Of a stretch of 64,000 nucleotides of DNA, positions 1-7,046 are shown in pieces (position 1 is the stretch's first letter; each line of letters starts with the position of its first letter). The notes under the pieces were generated by a model. The model was not told where the DNA came from, ran no database searches, and worked only from the letters and a program-made list of their open reading frames with translations. A program made the position numbers and the translations under genes. Source of the stretch: a virus; the IMG/VR virus record IMGVR_UViG_3300003321_000095, positions 1 through 64,000 of that record, one strand, 5' to 3'.

Positions 1-108
1 TAAGATAGTTTGTGACTTATTATCTTTCGATTTGATTAGGTCGAGGATACTTTCGACGGTGCGAAAGTATGGTTTCTTATCGTATAAAGATGTGAATAGT
101 GTGATCAA
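1..108 (-). CDS. Partial hypothetical protein cut by the window edge
   Basis: An open minus-strand frame enters from a TTG at 106-108 and stays open to base 1, giving 36 residues with a normal charged and hydrophobic mix. The TTG lies only three bases after the stop of the neighbour at 112-345, as expected in this tightly packed operon. There is no ATG, so the start is uncertain. No family recognised. Confidence 0.45.
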   Translation of the reverse strand, partial: MITLFTSLYDKKPYFRTVESILDLIKSKDNKSQTIL

Positions 109-111
109 ATG

Positions 112-345
112 TTATTTCTTTAAAGAATTTTTGTAACCTTCTAGAATTGATTCGTTCGAAAGTATGTAGACATCTAAAAATCCTTCTCTTTCCAAAAAGC
201 TAAGTAGACCCAAAGCGAATTCATCACGTTGCGCTTCGATGTATTTGTTCATTATCTCTTCACCGATCAACATTTGTGATTCACCGGCAGGGACGTCCTT
301 TAAAATTTCTTCAAGAACCTCTTCTATTCTTTTATTTGTTATCAT
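112..345 (-). CDS. Hypothetical acidic 77-residue protein
   Basis: A small, acidic, helix-rich protein of unknown function. Its ATG lies inside the restored end of the frameshifted DUF3310 gene (stop at 332-334), a 14-base overlap of the kind seen throughout this operon. It has no signal peptide, membrane segment or metal motif. Confidence 0.7.
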   Translation of the reverse strand: MITNKRIEEVLEEILKDVPAGESQMLIGEEIMNKYIEAQRDEFALGLLSFLEREGFLDVYILSNESILEGYKNSLKK

Positions 346-585
346 TCTTCAATTTTTGAATATGTCTGTTTAGATACCAAGCTGCTTTTTCGAGATCTTG
401 GATAGCGTTGTTGTCGGCTTTTTACCATGTCGAGCAATATACTTGATCGTATTACCGAGACAGAATCCTAACTCCCACGCTTCGATTACATTGATCGGTT
501 CGTAATGTTCATCGGCGTTACTATAGTGTTTTGGATGGTTAATGTTGTCAGGATGATTCTTTCTGTAAGATGCTACCGGCATCAT
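332..585 (-). pseudogene. DUF3310 family protein, split by a -1 frameshift
   Basis: The family signature is clear: an N-terminal NHPKHY motif followed by PINVIEAWELGF and NTIKYIARHGKK. In the starting frame the protein then runs into unrelated residues and stops at 370. Moving one base back at the AAA AAG codons (near 423-430) restores the expected family ending, with a DLEKAAWYLNR motif, and a stop at 332-334. Either one A is missing from the A5 run (mutation or sequencing error), or the ribosome slips -1 there. The start is one of two adjacent ATGs at 585 and 582, overlapping the small Cys-rich gene upstream. DUF3310 proteins are common in phages; their role is unclear. Typed as a pseudogene only because of the frame break; it may be functional. 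Confidence 0.75.
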
Positions 586-649
586 GAAGTGCAAATGGAC
601 AGTCTTCATTGTCGGCGCAGTTTTCACAGTGTGGACATTCCTTTCTCAT
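548..649 (-). CDS. Cys-rich mini-protein, putative zinc knuckle
   Basis: A 33-residue protein beginning MRKECPHCENCADNEDCP. It has four closely spaced cysteines (C5, C8, C11, C17) and a histidine, a likely metal-binding knuckle. The ATG overlaps the stop of the M15 peptidase gene as ATGA (646-649), and its 3' end overlaps the DUF3310 start, so it appears translationally coupled on both sides. Function unknown. The coupling and the cysteine pattern are the reasons for calling such a short gene. Confidence 0.65.
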   Translation of the reverse strand: MRKECPHCENCADNEDCPFALHDAGSILQKESS

Positions 650-1107
650 AAATTTGTTTTTGTCTCGAAATGAAAATAATCTCTCATTTTCCAACGACCT
701 CCCCAACGCAATCCCATCTTCTCTGCCTCCCTCCCAACCACATAATAGTGTTTTCTTTTCATGTAGATGTCGACAGCAAGACCATACTGGTGCTTCGACT
801 CTCCGCCTTTCAACATAGTGACTCTTGGTCTGAGTTTGTACAAGCTGTCCTGGCGTTCCGGTGATCTGTACGTTTCAATCACTCTGACCTTAATATGTTT
901 GCGTTCACAGATAGAGAGCAGTTCTTCGATCTTACATCTAAACTCAGGATCGAGATAGCAGAGATCATCTTTGATAGAGAAATCACACTTCTGTTCGATT
1001 ATCTTAACTTTTTCATCGGGCTCCACAGAAACTCTTAACTCATACCTCTTCTCTTCGGCACCAAAATAAAATAACATCAAAATAACACAAAAAATGAATG
1101 TTTTCAT
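646..1107 (-). CDS. M15-family peptidoglycan peptidase (endolysin-like)
   Basis: A 153-residue zinc peptidase of the D-Ala-D-Ala carboxypeptidase / L-Ala-D-Glu endopeptidase group. The conserved SxHxxGxAxD motif is at residues 104-113 (zinc ligands H106 and D113), the third ligand is in DYFHFE (H146), and the substrate-side arginine is in ETYRSPERQ (R81). Residues 1-16 are a hydrophobic stretch that looks like a signal peptide or signal anchor, so it probably acts in the periplasm to cut cell-wall peptides. A sigma-54-like promoter at 1136-1150 lies just upstream. A second lysin, of CHAP type, is at 42444-42935, so this may be the lysis enzyme and the CHAP protein the virion-associated one. 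Confidence 0.85.
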   Translation of the reverse strand: MKTFIFCVILMLFYFGAEEKRYELRVSVEPDEKVKIIEQKCDFSIKDDLCYLDPEFRCKIEELLSICERKHIKVRVIETYRSPERQDSLYKLRPRVTMLKGGESKHQYGLAVDIYMKRKHYYVVGREAEKMGLRWGGRWKMRDYFHFETKTNL

Positions 1108-1135
1108 GAGTGTTTAGGATAAGCCGCTAGATATA

Positions 1136-1150
1136 GCAAATATCGTGCAA
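1136..1150 (-). promoter_or_regulatory. Sigma-54-type promoter upstream of the M15 peptidase
   Basis: On the minus strand the site reads TTGCAC-GATAT-TTGC, one base off the -24/-12 consensus TGGCAC-N5-TTGC, with the invariant N5 spacing. Transcription would begin near 1124, about 17 bases before the peptidase ATG at 1107. It shares the extra GAT after the -24 box with the other sites of this window. Confidence 0.65.
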
Positions 1151-1202
1151 GAAACGATGAAAGCAACTACCGGCGAAAATCTGTCTCAGTTTGAGCCAAG
1201 TT

Positions 1203-1433
1203 TTATATATTCTCATCAAGCACTTTTAGAACACTCTTCCACAGATCTTCTGAGGAGTATTCGAGCAGGATTGGCTCTCGGCGTCGTTCCAGGTAAATGT
1301 AGATACAGAACCATCCTTTGAGTTCTATCCACGCGCTAATGGATACGACCGTATCAATATACACGCTCAGATGAGGTGTGTTATCGAGATAAATCTTCAA
1401 CCATTTCGATTCGACTTTGGAAGAGATTGTCAT
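1203..1433 (-). CDS. Hypothetical protein
   Basis: A 76-residue protein with a hydrophobic, beta-rich middle and a charged C-terminus. Its ATG overlaps the stop of the gene at 1430-1609 as ATGA. No family recognised. It is the last gene before the sigma-54-like promoter at 1136. Confidence 0.6.
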   Translation of the reverse strand: MTISSKVESKWLKIYLDNTPHLSVYIDTVVSISAWIELKGWFCIYIYLERRREPILLEYSSEDLWKSVLKVLDENI

Positions 1434-1609
1434 AGTTCTTCTAAAATTAGAACTGTTTTGGTGACACCGTTTACTAAACCTTCAACGATTACTTTACTTT
1501 TACCGTTGTTGTCGAAATCCGTAGTAGATGGATTGCGTATATGGGCAATGTGCTCGATACCGTCTTCCGTGATCAATGTTATCTTAACGTCTTCTTTCTT
1601 AAGTTTCAT
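1430..1609 (-). CDS. Hypothetical 59-residue protein
   Basis: Starts MKLKKEDVKITLITEDG and ends in an ATGA overlap with the gene at 1203-1433. The alternating pattern suggests a small beta-sheet protein. No family recognised; called on reading frame, coupling and composition. Confidence 0.6.
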   Translation of the reverse strand: MKLKKEDVKITLITEDGIEHIAHIRNPSTTDFDNNGKSKVIVEGLVNGVTKTVLILEEL

Positions 1610-1648
1610 ATTTTTGATTTGTTATCGACCCTGACAAACACTCTTAAT

Positions 1649-1801
1649 TCATAAATTGGATGCACCGATGAATGTTCCAGCAATCTCATATCTTATCTGA
1701 CCAAGTCTACGAGCTTCTTCTATATTCGGCGTTTCGAGCACATAAGTATTTAGAACTCTGAGTGTCTTTACTTCTAATTTGAATACTTTGAATTTTTTCA
1801 T
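1649..1801 (-). CDS. Hypothetical 50-residue protein
   Basis: A small basic protein beginning MKKFKVFKLEVKTLRVLN and containing a predicted helix (IEEARRLGQIRYEI). It fills the space between the methyltransferase gene and the gene at 1430-1609. No family recognised. Confidence 0.55.
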   Translation of the reverse strand: MKKFKVFKLEVKTLRVLNTYVLETPNIEEARRLGQIRYEIAGTFIGASNL

Positions 1802-1883
1802 ATTACAAAATCGGTTAGTTTTATTATGTTTTGTATCATCATAGCCAGCTTCAACCTGTCTAGTCTACTATGAAATATGAGTT

Positions 1884-2465
1884 TTAGACTGTCCATTGTT
1901 GCGCTATAGCAGCAGCTATACCGGAGTATGTCTTCGAGCGAAGGATACCACGATCTGCGCTCGGTCCCATCTTCCATATCTTCTGTTCTCTACCTTCTAC
2001 AATGTTAGTAGGTATCAGTTTAGGAAGCCCATACAACCAGAAACCAGTCTTCTTTGTTTCCCCATGACCGAACATCCAGGGTTGAACGTATTGTGGTTTT
2101 GGGAGTTCTTTGATCAATCGATTCAACACTCCGACTGGATTCTCTAAAGCCACTTTCGGACAGATTGAGATTGCTTTGAGCCATAATTTTCTGATCCATT
2201 CCGCTGATTGTATTCTTTCAGCCTCCTTGATCATACCTTTACCATAGGTACCGTTTCCTGAAACTGCGACTGCTGTACAGGGAGGATGCAGGATTATTAG
2301 ATCCCACTCACCCCACTCAAGAGCCTCGAAGATATCCATTTGAAGATGCCATTCTGGGTGACCACCCGAGCAAGGTAACAAATCACATGAGTACGCCTCG
2401 TGCCCTAATTCTCTCAGACGTTTAGTTATTTCTTGTGATTCCTCACAACCAACTAATATTCTCAT
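1884..2465 (-). CDS. DNA cytosine-5 methyltransferase-like protein
   Basis: A 193-residue, short phage form of the C5-cytosine methyltransferase family. The N-terminal MRILVGCEESQEIT strand-loop-helix fits the SAM-binding motif I. HPPC (residues 60-63) carries the catalytic Cys63, and ENPVG (108-112) is the expected ENV-type motif. The C-terminal part has the GHGETKKTGFWLYGLP block typical of phage members. It is far shorter than bacterial C5 enzymes and has no clear target-recognition domain. It probably protects phage DNA from host restriction, together with the adenine methyltransferase at 4177-4692. Confidence 0.8.
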   Translation of the reverse strand: MRILVGCEESQEITKRLRELGHEAYSCDLLPCSGGHPEWHLQMDIFEALEWGEWDLIILHPPCTAVAVSGNGTYGKGMIKEAERIQSAEWIRKLWLKAISICPKVALENPVGVLNRLIKELPKPQYVQPWMFGHGETKKTGFWLYGLPKLIPTNIVEGREQKIWKMGPSADRGILRSKTYSGIAAAIAQQWTV

Positions 2466-2501
2466 CTATTGTTCTCTAACGAATATCTATTGAAATGGTT
2501 G

Positions 2502-2903
2502 TTAATTTAACTTTAGTAACCCTGGATTTTGATAGATATTGCCGATGATCCACCAATGAGGAGGAATGTCAAAGATATCTCTCCCGCCGTTCCCCACTGC
2601 CTTGTAACCGATCCTCACGAACTCGATCACGAACGTATACTTCTCGTTTTCATTACCTGTCACGATATCTCCTTCGTATATTTCGTCTCCCAAAGCGTCA
2701 TGAAGACCGGTAAACTGCATCAGATCACAATCAAAGAAATCTTCTTTGTCATCAATATAATAGCAATACAGTTCACCATCCTCGCTCGCCTGAATCTCGT
2801 ACTGGCGCGTGTGACCGTTTGACTTGTCGAATTCAGTCACTAATCTTTTTCGCTCCCTGTCCCAAGCTCTAAATTTGTGTACCCTTCTCTCAATCTTTCC
2901 CAT
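2502..2903 (-). CDS. YopX domain protein
   Basis: A 133-residue protein with the features of YopX-family phage proteins: KFRAWDRERK near the N-terminus, LMQFTGLHDALGDEIYEGDIV in the middle and IGNIYQNPGLL at the end. Family members are common in prophages and phages of Firmicutes and Bacteroidota and have no settled function. It overlaps the gene upstream by 14 bases. Confidence 0.85.
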   Translation of the reverse strand: MGKIERRVHKFRAWDRERKRLVTEFDKSNGHTRQYEIQASEDGELYCYYIDDKEDFFDCDLMQFTGLHDALGDEIYEGDIVTGNENEKYTFVIEFVRIGYKAVGNGGRDIFDIPPHWWIIGNIYQNPGLLKLN

Positions 2904-3309
2904 CTACGTAAGGTTTGAAATGTTCTAACTGTTTCGAATAGTCTATACTAGTCATTTCTTCAATCGCCTGAAGCGCATTGACAAACCCATGTTGTAACCC
3001 CGTATCATACCAGTTTCGATCTTCTGGATTTGTTGGTTCGATTGGAGCAGCATCCTCCACAATAACCTCTAAAACATAATTGTTCTTCAGAAGCTCGTCG
3101 AGAGATCCCCACCAGTGAAGATTCTCGCCATCCTCATGATCGCGCAGTTTAGGTAGATGTACCCACAGGTTGTTGATAATGTTCTTTTCTTCGGGTGATA
3201 GAAAGATATAACCCTCATCTACAGAAGCATCCCCTTCCGAAGACATCCCTCTCACTTTGATTGATTTACCTGGTGAGGGTTTTCCGATTAGTTTGTTCCA
3301 ATGTGTCAT
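2890..3309 (-). CDS. Hypothetical protein
   Basis: A 139-residue acidic protein beginning MTHWNKLIGKPSPGKSIKVRG. Tryptophan-rich HWW and a helical C-terminus (DTGLQHGFVNALQAIEEM) are visible. Similar small proteins occur in phage accessory operons, but I do not recognise the family. It overlaps both neighbours by a few bases. Confidence 0.7.
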   Translation of the reverse strand: MTHWNKLIGKPSPGKSIKVRGMSSEGDASVDEGYIFLSPEEKNIINNLWVHLPKLRDHEDGENLHWWGSLDELLKNNYVLEVIVEDAAPIEPTNPEDRNWYDTGLQHGFVNALQAIEEMTSIDYSKQLEHFKPYVDGKD

Positions 3310-3539
3310 TTCAATGTTATTTTTCTAGCGTTTTTAGTACCCATCAGGTAGAGCTTATACCCGTATTTGCACAGCGTTTCTCGTTTTGTAGAAGCAATCA
3401 TTTTTCTCAAGTACATGGTTTTCCATTCATCCCCGAAAGGCAATAGTTTCATCTTGTCTATTGGAAATGGATCTGGCCACATTTTACTAGCCAGTTTCTC
3501 GATTTGCTTTTTCAGCTTTTCTTCAGTCATTGTCGTCAT
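3306..3539 (-). CDS. Hypothetical basic protein
   Basis: A 77-residue lysine-rich, helical protein. It overlaps the gene upstream by 17 bases and the gene downstream as ATGA. No family recognised. Confidence 0.65.
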   Translation of the reverse strand: MTTMTEEKLKKQIEKLASKMWPDPFPIDKMKLLPFGDEWKTMYLRKMIASTKRETLCKYGYKLYLMGTKNARKITLK

Positions 3540-3723
3540 ATTCGTATTCCGGTTCTATGATGTCATCGACCAGTTCCGATAAGAGTACCGGTGCGTATAT
3601 CTGACAGTCGTCATCCTGCATGATGTGTTCTCCGCTAAAAGCTCTGTATTCGTTAATCCATTCTTCGATAGCCTGGATAACGGCTTCTTTCTTTTCGGGT
3701 GTCCAATCGATTCTTATTGTCAT
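3523..3723 (-). CDS. Hypothetical acidic protein
   Basis: A 66-residue protein with a very acidic C-terminus (EPEYEYDDND) and a helical N-terminal half. Its start overlaps the stop of the zinc-binding gene upstream as ATGA. The charge pattern recalls DNA-mimic inhibitors, but nothing else supports that idea. Confidence 0.65.
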   Translation of the reverse strand: MTIRIDWTPEKKEAVIQAIEEWINEYRAFSGEHIMQDDDCQIYAPVLLSELVDDIIEPEYEYDDND

Positions 3724-3929
3724 TTATATGGTGGATATGGATAAGTGTCTATTCGAGCATCGTATTCTATTGTTTTCTTGACCCAACAGTTCTTGTGGTA
3801 GTAGGCCTCTCTCAGCACTGATATTTTCTCCCAATCGTAAATAGCCTCGGAGTAGTGTTCCTCCTTGAGAGGGTTCAGAAACCTCCCACAAACCTCACAA
3901 TTAGGTAGCATGGCGCGAGAGTATTTCAT
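3720..3929 (-). CDS. Small zinc-binding protein (CxxC...HxxC)
   Basis: The start at 3929 overlaps the stop of the preceding gene as ATGA and is preferred over the longer start at 3965. The 69-residue product has CEVCGRFLNPL near the N-terminus and YYHKNCW later, a C-x2-C ... H-x2-C set that would hold one zinc ion. The C-terminus is rich in Tyr and Pro. Probably a nucleic-acid- or protein-binding accessory factor; family not recognised. Confidence 0.65.
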   Translation of the reverse strand: MKYSRAMLPNCEVCGRFLNPLKEEHYSEAIYDWEKISVLREAYYHKNCWVKKTIEYDARIDTYPYPPYK

Positions 3930-4156
3930 CGGAGAGGCTCTATGATAAACATCTCTTTTGCCCAACTCATACCGTCGAGGTGCATGGACAAATCGATAGA
4001 GCGATCATCGTCGAAGTGGATTTCCACAGAACCAGTAACCGGTTCGATTTTCTGGACGTATTCTATACTAGGTGGAACCTTTATGTTTCTATTGATGATC
4101 AATAGATAGTCTCCCTCCTCAATTTGGTCTTTTCTGGTTACTGTTGTTAGTCTCAT
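3926..4156 (-). CDS. Hypothetical protein
   Basis: A 76-residue protein with an SH3-like beta pattern (IEEGDYLLIINRNIKV, then VEIHFDDDRSI). It sits directly after the adenine methyltransferase and overlaps the zinc-binding gene by four bases. No family recognised. Confidence 0.65.
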   Translation of the reverse strand: MRLTTVTRKDQIEEGDYLLIINRNIKVPPSIEYVQKIEPVTGSVEIHFDDDRSIDLSMHLDGMSWAKEMFIIEPLR

Positions 4157-4176
4157 ATTCTATAGTATCTGTCATT

Positions 4177-4692
4177 TTACCAAGCTTTAAACACCTTCCC
4201 CAACCCAGCGGCTTCCGCATTCCTGAGTGCCCTACACGCGCGATCACCATAAGCAAACAATGTGGACCCATTACTCGGAGATCCTCTTTTACCAGGTTTA
4301 CTTTTGTACTCCTTCCCATCACTTCCGATAAACCTAATCTTCTTGTTAACAAGCAAGAACATATCGCATTTGTTTGCAGCTTCCTGCCACCAAGGCGCGG
4401 AAGTTCGATCAGCCGTCAATACTATCCCATTCCCGTGTTTCCACATCTTTTCGAGCCATAATCTGACACTGTTCTTTTTACCATAGGGAGGATTGCACCA
4501 AGTGAAACCAGTCCATTCTTTAGAGAGAGAGTCCTCGGTTATATGATTTTTAGCGGTAACACAACAATGAGTTCTATCTACCGGACTGGCTGCGTCGGTA
4601 TCAAACCACACGTTCAACGCCTCCATGACGTACTTCGGAGTATAACACTCGTCTGATCTGTCCTTATGACTTCCGTTTTCCCAATGGCTCAT
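4177..4692 (-). CDS. dam: Phage DNA N6-adenine methyltransferase (Dam type)
   Basis: A 171-residue protein of the phage Dam family. It has YTPKYVMEALN near the N-terminus, the catalytic NPPY motif at residues 67-70 and the LTADRTSAPWWQEA block that follows in this family. The C-terminal KPGKRGSPSNGSTLFAYG is also typical. It transfers a methyl group from SAM to adenine in DNA, probably giving protection from host restriction or marking DNA for packaging. It is the first gene after the long structured spacer 4693-5621. Length is normal for the family. Confidence 0.88.
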   Translation of the reverse strand: MSHWENGSHKDRSDECYTPKYVMEALNVWFDTDAASPVDRTHCCVTAKNHITEDSLSKEWTGFTWCNPPYGKKNSVRLWLEKMWKHGNGIVLTADRTSAPWWQEAANKCDMFLLVNKKIRFIGSDGKEYKSKPGKRGSPSNGSTLFAYGDRACRALRNAEAAGLGKVFKAW

Positions 4693-4874
4693 TCTTGATT
4701 GATTATCCCCTCTATTAACGAGAAACTCATTAGATAGGTTACATAACGCTCAGAAACCTCCTCTGGGATGTTTGCCTCCTAACGGGGCATCTTTCTACCT
4801 CTTCTCTAAAGTCTCGTCAGAGAGCCTGTAATGACGCGTAGAGACCCTTTAAACGCACAATCGTACCTGACAAA

Positions 4875-5608
4875 CACCCCTAGTCCCAACATCTACTGCT
4901 CGTAAAAGTGAATTTTACCGGGATAAGCATCTATCATAAGAGAGAAGAGAACACTAAAAACAAAAGATCATAGAGACTTATTAGAGGGTGCTATAGAAAG
5001 AAAACCGCATTTGCAGTCTCTATAGGGGGATTCGCCGTTTAGAGGGGGCTATAACGGGGGTACTAGAGCCAATTTTTCTGGGGGTGAAATAAGGCTAATA
5101 GCAGCACGCCCCCACCCCATGACGCCTTCAAGTCAAGTGGCCCCCGGCACATCGTTCCTGGCCCCAAAAAAGCATTCTTTATTTAGACTAATTATTGATT
5201 AGTTGCTCCCTTGATAGTGTCAACGGAGATGTTACATGTGTCTCGTTATGGGGGACATAGATCTTCCCAACTGCATTTCTAGCGTAGAATCGCAGATTAT
5301 TTGTTTGTATAATTTATATTATGAAAAGCAGAGCGCTCCTATGTTAGTTATGTTACGCTCCGAGCGGAGACACCGATAGACGGGGGAACGATCCCGATTA
5401 GTTCTGAAAAGTAGAAAGATATGTGTTGATGCGGAGAACGCACGGCGATTGAGAACTAAGACTTTAGTTGATGACCCCCGTTAGGGCACCTGTCACCCCG
5501 TTAGGAGGTCTACCAATGAAAAACCACCTATTTGTTCTTTAGGTGGTCTCTCTGTGTTGTCTCTATTGCTGTTAGATGTTTTACGAGCAAGTGTTGGGAC
5601 TAGGGGTG
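4875..5608. repeat. Long-range imperfect inverted repeat
   Basis: The arms are 4875-4907 and 5579-5608. They match over 11 and 16 bases with a 6-versus-3-base difference between the blocks. The right arm ends 13 bases before the HNH gene stop. The spacing of about 670 bases is too long for a terminator and suggests an RNA closing stem or element boundaries. Confidence 0.75.
5516..5547 (-). terminator. Intrinsic terminator after the HNH gene
   Basis: An 8-bp stem ACCACCTA/TAGGTGGT (5523-5530 with 5540-5547) is followed on the minus strand by a run of five T. It would end transcription about 75 bases after the HNH stop, or mark a boundary inside the structured region. Confidence 0.65.
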
Positions 5609-5621
5609 GTCGCGAGGTTCG

Positions 5622-6236
5622 CTACGCTGCCTTTTGGATTGGTTCAAACTCTATAAGGCCCTTCTTATGCAATCTATGGACGTTTACGGAATACGTTCCC
5701 ATAGCTTTGGCTAGTTCGTTCAGACTTGTATAACGTTCGCCCTGGTGAATGTAATAACCTTTAAACTTGGGGTGTTTCTCCCCCATCTTTGCCCGAGACA
5801 TTAAAGATTTAGATTCGGCAGATCTTTTAGAACCGAAATTAGGGTGTTCTTCCCCCTTCAATAGATTTTTAGCGCGTCTGCCTTTATCGAAACTATCCTG
5901 AATGTTCTGTTTTTGAGTGCACCAATAGAGGTTAGTATAATGATTGTGTTCGGGATTGTCATCCTTATGCCCGACACACACTTTGATTGATGGATCACTA
6001 TTAGGAACATAAAGAAAGGCAACCAAACGAGATATACGATACCAACGAGGTTTAAGCCCCTTTCCTCTCTGATCTTCGTAAGGTGTTATCCATACTTGAG
6101 GGTAACCCCCTGCATTCTTTTGAGTTTTTAACCATTTTAGTTTACGAAGTGACCAGATAGCGTGACCATCTTCAGGAACTATGTAAGGTGCCCATTCTAG
6201 TTGTCGACCTTTCGGGGGTTGTGGTAGTTTGTTCAT
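5622..6236 (-). CDS. HNH homing endonuclease with C-terminal HTH
   Basis: A 204-residue free-standing HNH endonuclease. The nuclease core spans about residues 85-115: VGHKDDNPEH (H90, N94), then NHYTNLYWCTQKQN, the usual HNH layout. The N-terminal third resembles NUMOD4-like segments. The tail has KHPKFKG and a helix-turn-helix (YTSLNELAKAMGTYSVNVHRL) for target recognition. It would nick or cut DNA at an intron-less or related-phage site and spread by copying. It is the first gene after the sigma-54-like promoter at 6277 and lies next to the structured region 4693-5621, which might be part of the same mobile unit. Confidence 0.85.
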   Translation of the reverse strand: MNKLPQPPKGRQLEWAPYIVPEDGHAIWSLRKLKWLKTQKNAGGYPQVWITPYEDQRGKGLKPRWYRISRLVAFLYVPNSDPSIKVCVGHKDDNPEHNHYTNLYWCTQKQNIQDSFDKGRRAKNLLKGEEHPNFGSKRSAESKSLMSRAKMGEKHPKFKGYYIHQGERYTSLNELAKAMGTYSVNVHRLHKKGLIEFEPIQKAA

Positions 6237-6276
6237 TGAGATATTTTAACGATTTAGATTAGATGTTAGTTATATT

Positions 6277-6292
6277 ACAAATATCGTGCCAA
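6277..6292 (-). promoter_or_regulatory. Sigma-54-type promoter for the left minus-strand operon
   Basis: The minus strand reads TGGCAC-GATAT-TTGT, matching TGGCAC-N5-TTGC except for the last base. Transcription would start near 6265, about 28 bases before the HNH gene ATG. It lies in the divergent region between the leftward block and the rightward early block. Confidence 0.7.
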
Positions 6293-6349
6293 GTTATATT
6301 ACACCAGTGATTACCCGAAATAGGGAGTTTTCGCGAAATCCGCTCTAAC

Positions 6350-6378
6350 TAGTTGACTTACACAACGTTTTAGATAAT
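6350..6378 (+). promoter_or_regulatory. Possible early promoter of the plus-strand block
   Basis: TTGACT followed after 16 bases by TAATTA lies in the 244-base divergent region before the first plus-strand gene (6481). This is nearer to a sigma-70 pattern than to the Bacteroidota TAnnTTTG pattern. No exact TAnnTTTG was found before 6481, so this is tentative. Confidence 0.3.
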
Positions 6379-6480
6379 TAGACGTACAAATACATAGGTC
6401 TATCTATCAATTAGGAGCGAGATAGATTTGGAAATGTTGTAAACATCTATTTACTTTGTGATAACAAAACACAAAACTTT

Positions 6481-6735
6481 ATGACACTCTCAGAAAAGAA
6501 ACAAGAATTAGGCAAAGCGTTTAACGATGGTAAACCGGTAACTTTAATAGATTTTCAAGGGCACGAAAGAACTTTTACAAAGTTTGACGTTGCTAAGATG
6601 TTCAGTGTACATCCGGATTCTTTCAGTTTAGTTAATGTCCTGAAGTATGGAGAATATAAAATACCTGGATTTACGGAAGTCAAACCAAAGTTCGATCTGA
6701 ATAAGGTATTAGGTTCGGATGATTATGAATTTTAG
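6481..6735 (+). CDS. Hypothetical early protein
   Basis: First gene of the plus-strand block; 84 residues, with helix-rich N-terminus and an acidic end. It is preceded by an A-rich leader without Shine-Dalgarno, as usual in Bacteroidota. Two hairpins follow it (6741-6757 and 6760-6779). No family recognised. First genes of early phage operons often act against the host, but nothing in the sequence shows this. Confidence 0.7.
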   Translation: MTLSEKKQELGKAFNDGKPVTLIDFQGHERTFTKFDVAKMFSVHPDSFSLVNVLKYGEYKIPGFTEVKPKFDLNKVLGSDDYEF

Positions 6736-6740
6736 CCGAA

Positions 6741-6779
6741 ACGCCCCTCTAGGGCGTCTGTAAGGGATTGTCTCCTTAC
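6741..6779 (+). terminator. Two tandem hairpins after the first early gene
   Basis: ACGCCC/GGGCGT (6741-6746 with 6752-6757) and GTAAGG/CCTTAC (6760-6765 with 6774-6779). No T run follows, so they may be a processing or partial-termination site rather than a full terminator. Confidence 0.4.
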
Positions 6780-6818
6780 ACTGAAGATGGCAGACACATC
6801 TAACAAAACACAACAACT

Positions 6819-7046
6819 ATGAAAAAGACCGACAAACACTATGTTGAATGGGCGGGAAAGATTGTGAAACTTTCAAACGAGGGTGATCACATCAAAATGA
6901 CTAAACAAATCGACGCATTCTCGAAGTCAATTGGTAACACACATCAAGTGTGGGGCTATCTTCGTAATGAGTTCGAAGGTAAACCTTCAGGCTTGCAAGA
7001 CTTTGCTTCAATCGTTATCTATTATCACATAATCAAACAGTCATGA
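6819..7046 (+). CDS. Hypothetical protein
   Basis: A 75-residue helical protein. It ends with an ATGA overlap with the small membrane-protein gene at 7043. No family recognised. Confidence 0.7.
   Translation: MKKTDKHYVEWAGKIVKLSNEGDHIKMTKQIDAFSKSIGNTHQVWGYLRNEFEGKPSGLQDFASIVIYYHIIKQS

Larger units (their letters stand above)
4693..5621. ncRNA. Non-coding, strongly structured region; candidate large RNA or origin
   Basis: There is no reading frame of 60 codons here, unlike the rest of this dense genome. A 33-base arm at 4875-4907 and a 30-base arm at 5579-5608 are inverted copies sharing TTTTACGAGCA and GTTGGGACTAGGGGTG. A second inverted pair (4775-4787 with 5496-5508, CCCCGTTAGGAGG) interlocks with the first in A-B-A'-B' order, as in a pseudoknot. 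Short hairpins lie at 4971-5022, 5081-5118 and 5188-5202. Six G5 runs lie on the plus strand, four of them within 5025-5084. The layout fits a large structured RNA transcribed with the flanking minus-strand genes, or a replication origin. No known RNA family was recognised. Confidence 0.5.

Noticed and set aside
609-958. Plus-strand frames opposite the M15 peptidase
   Set aside because: They are in the shadow of a gene with clear zinc-peptidase motifs and have no own start signals.
3720-3965. Longer start of the zinc-binding gene
   Set aside because: The ATG at 3929 forms an ATGA overlap with the previous gene; the longer start would overlap it by 40 bases.
4693-5621. Group I or II intron in the non-coding block
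   Set aside because: Both flanking genes are complete, and I could not find the conserved intron core sequence; left as an undefined structured region.
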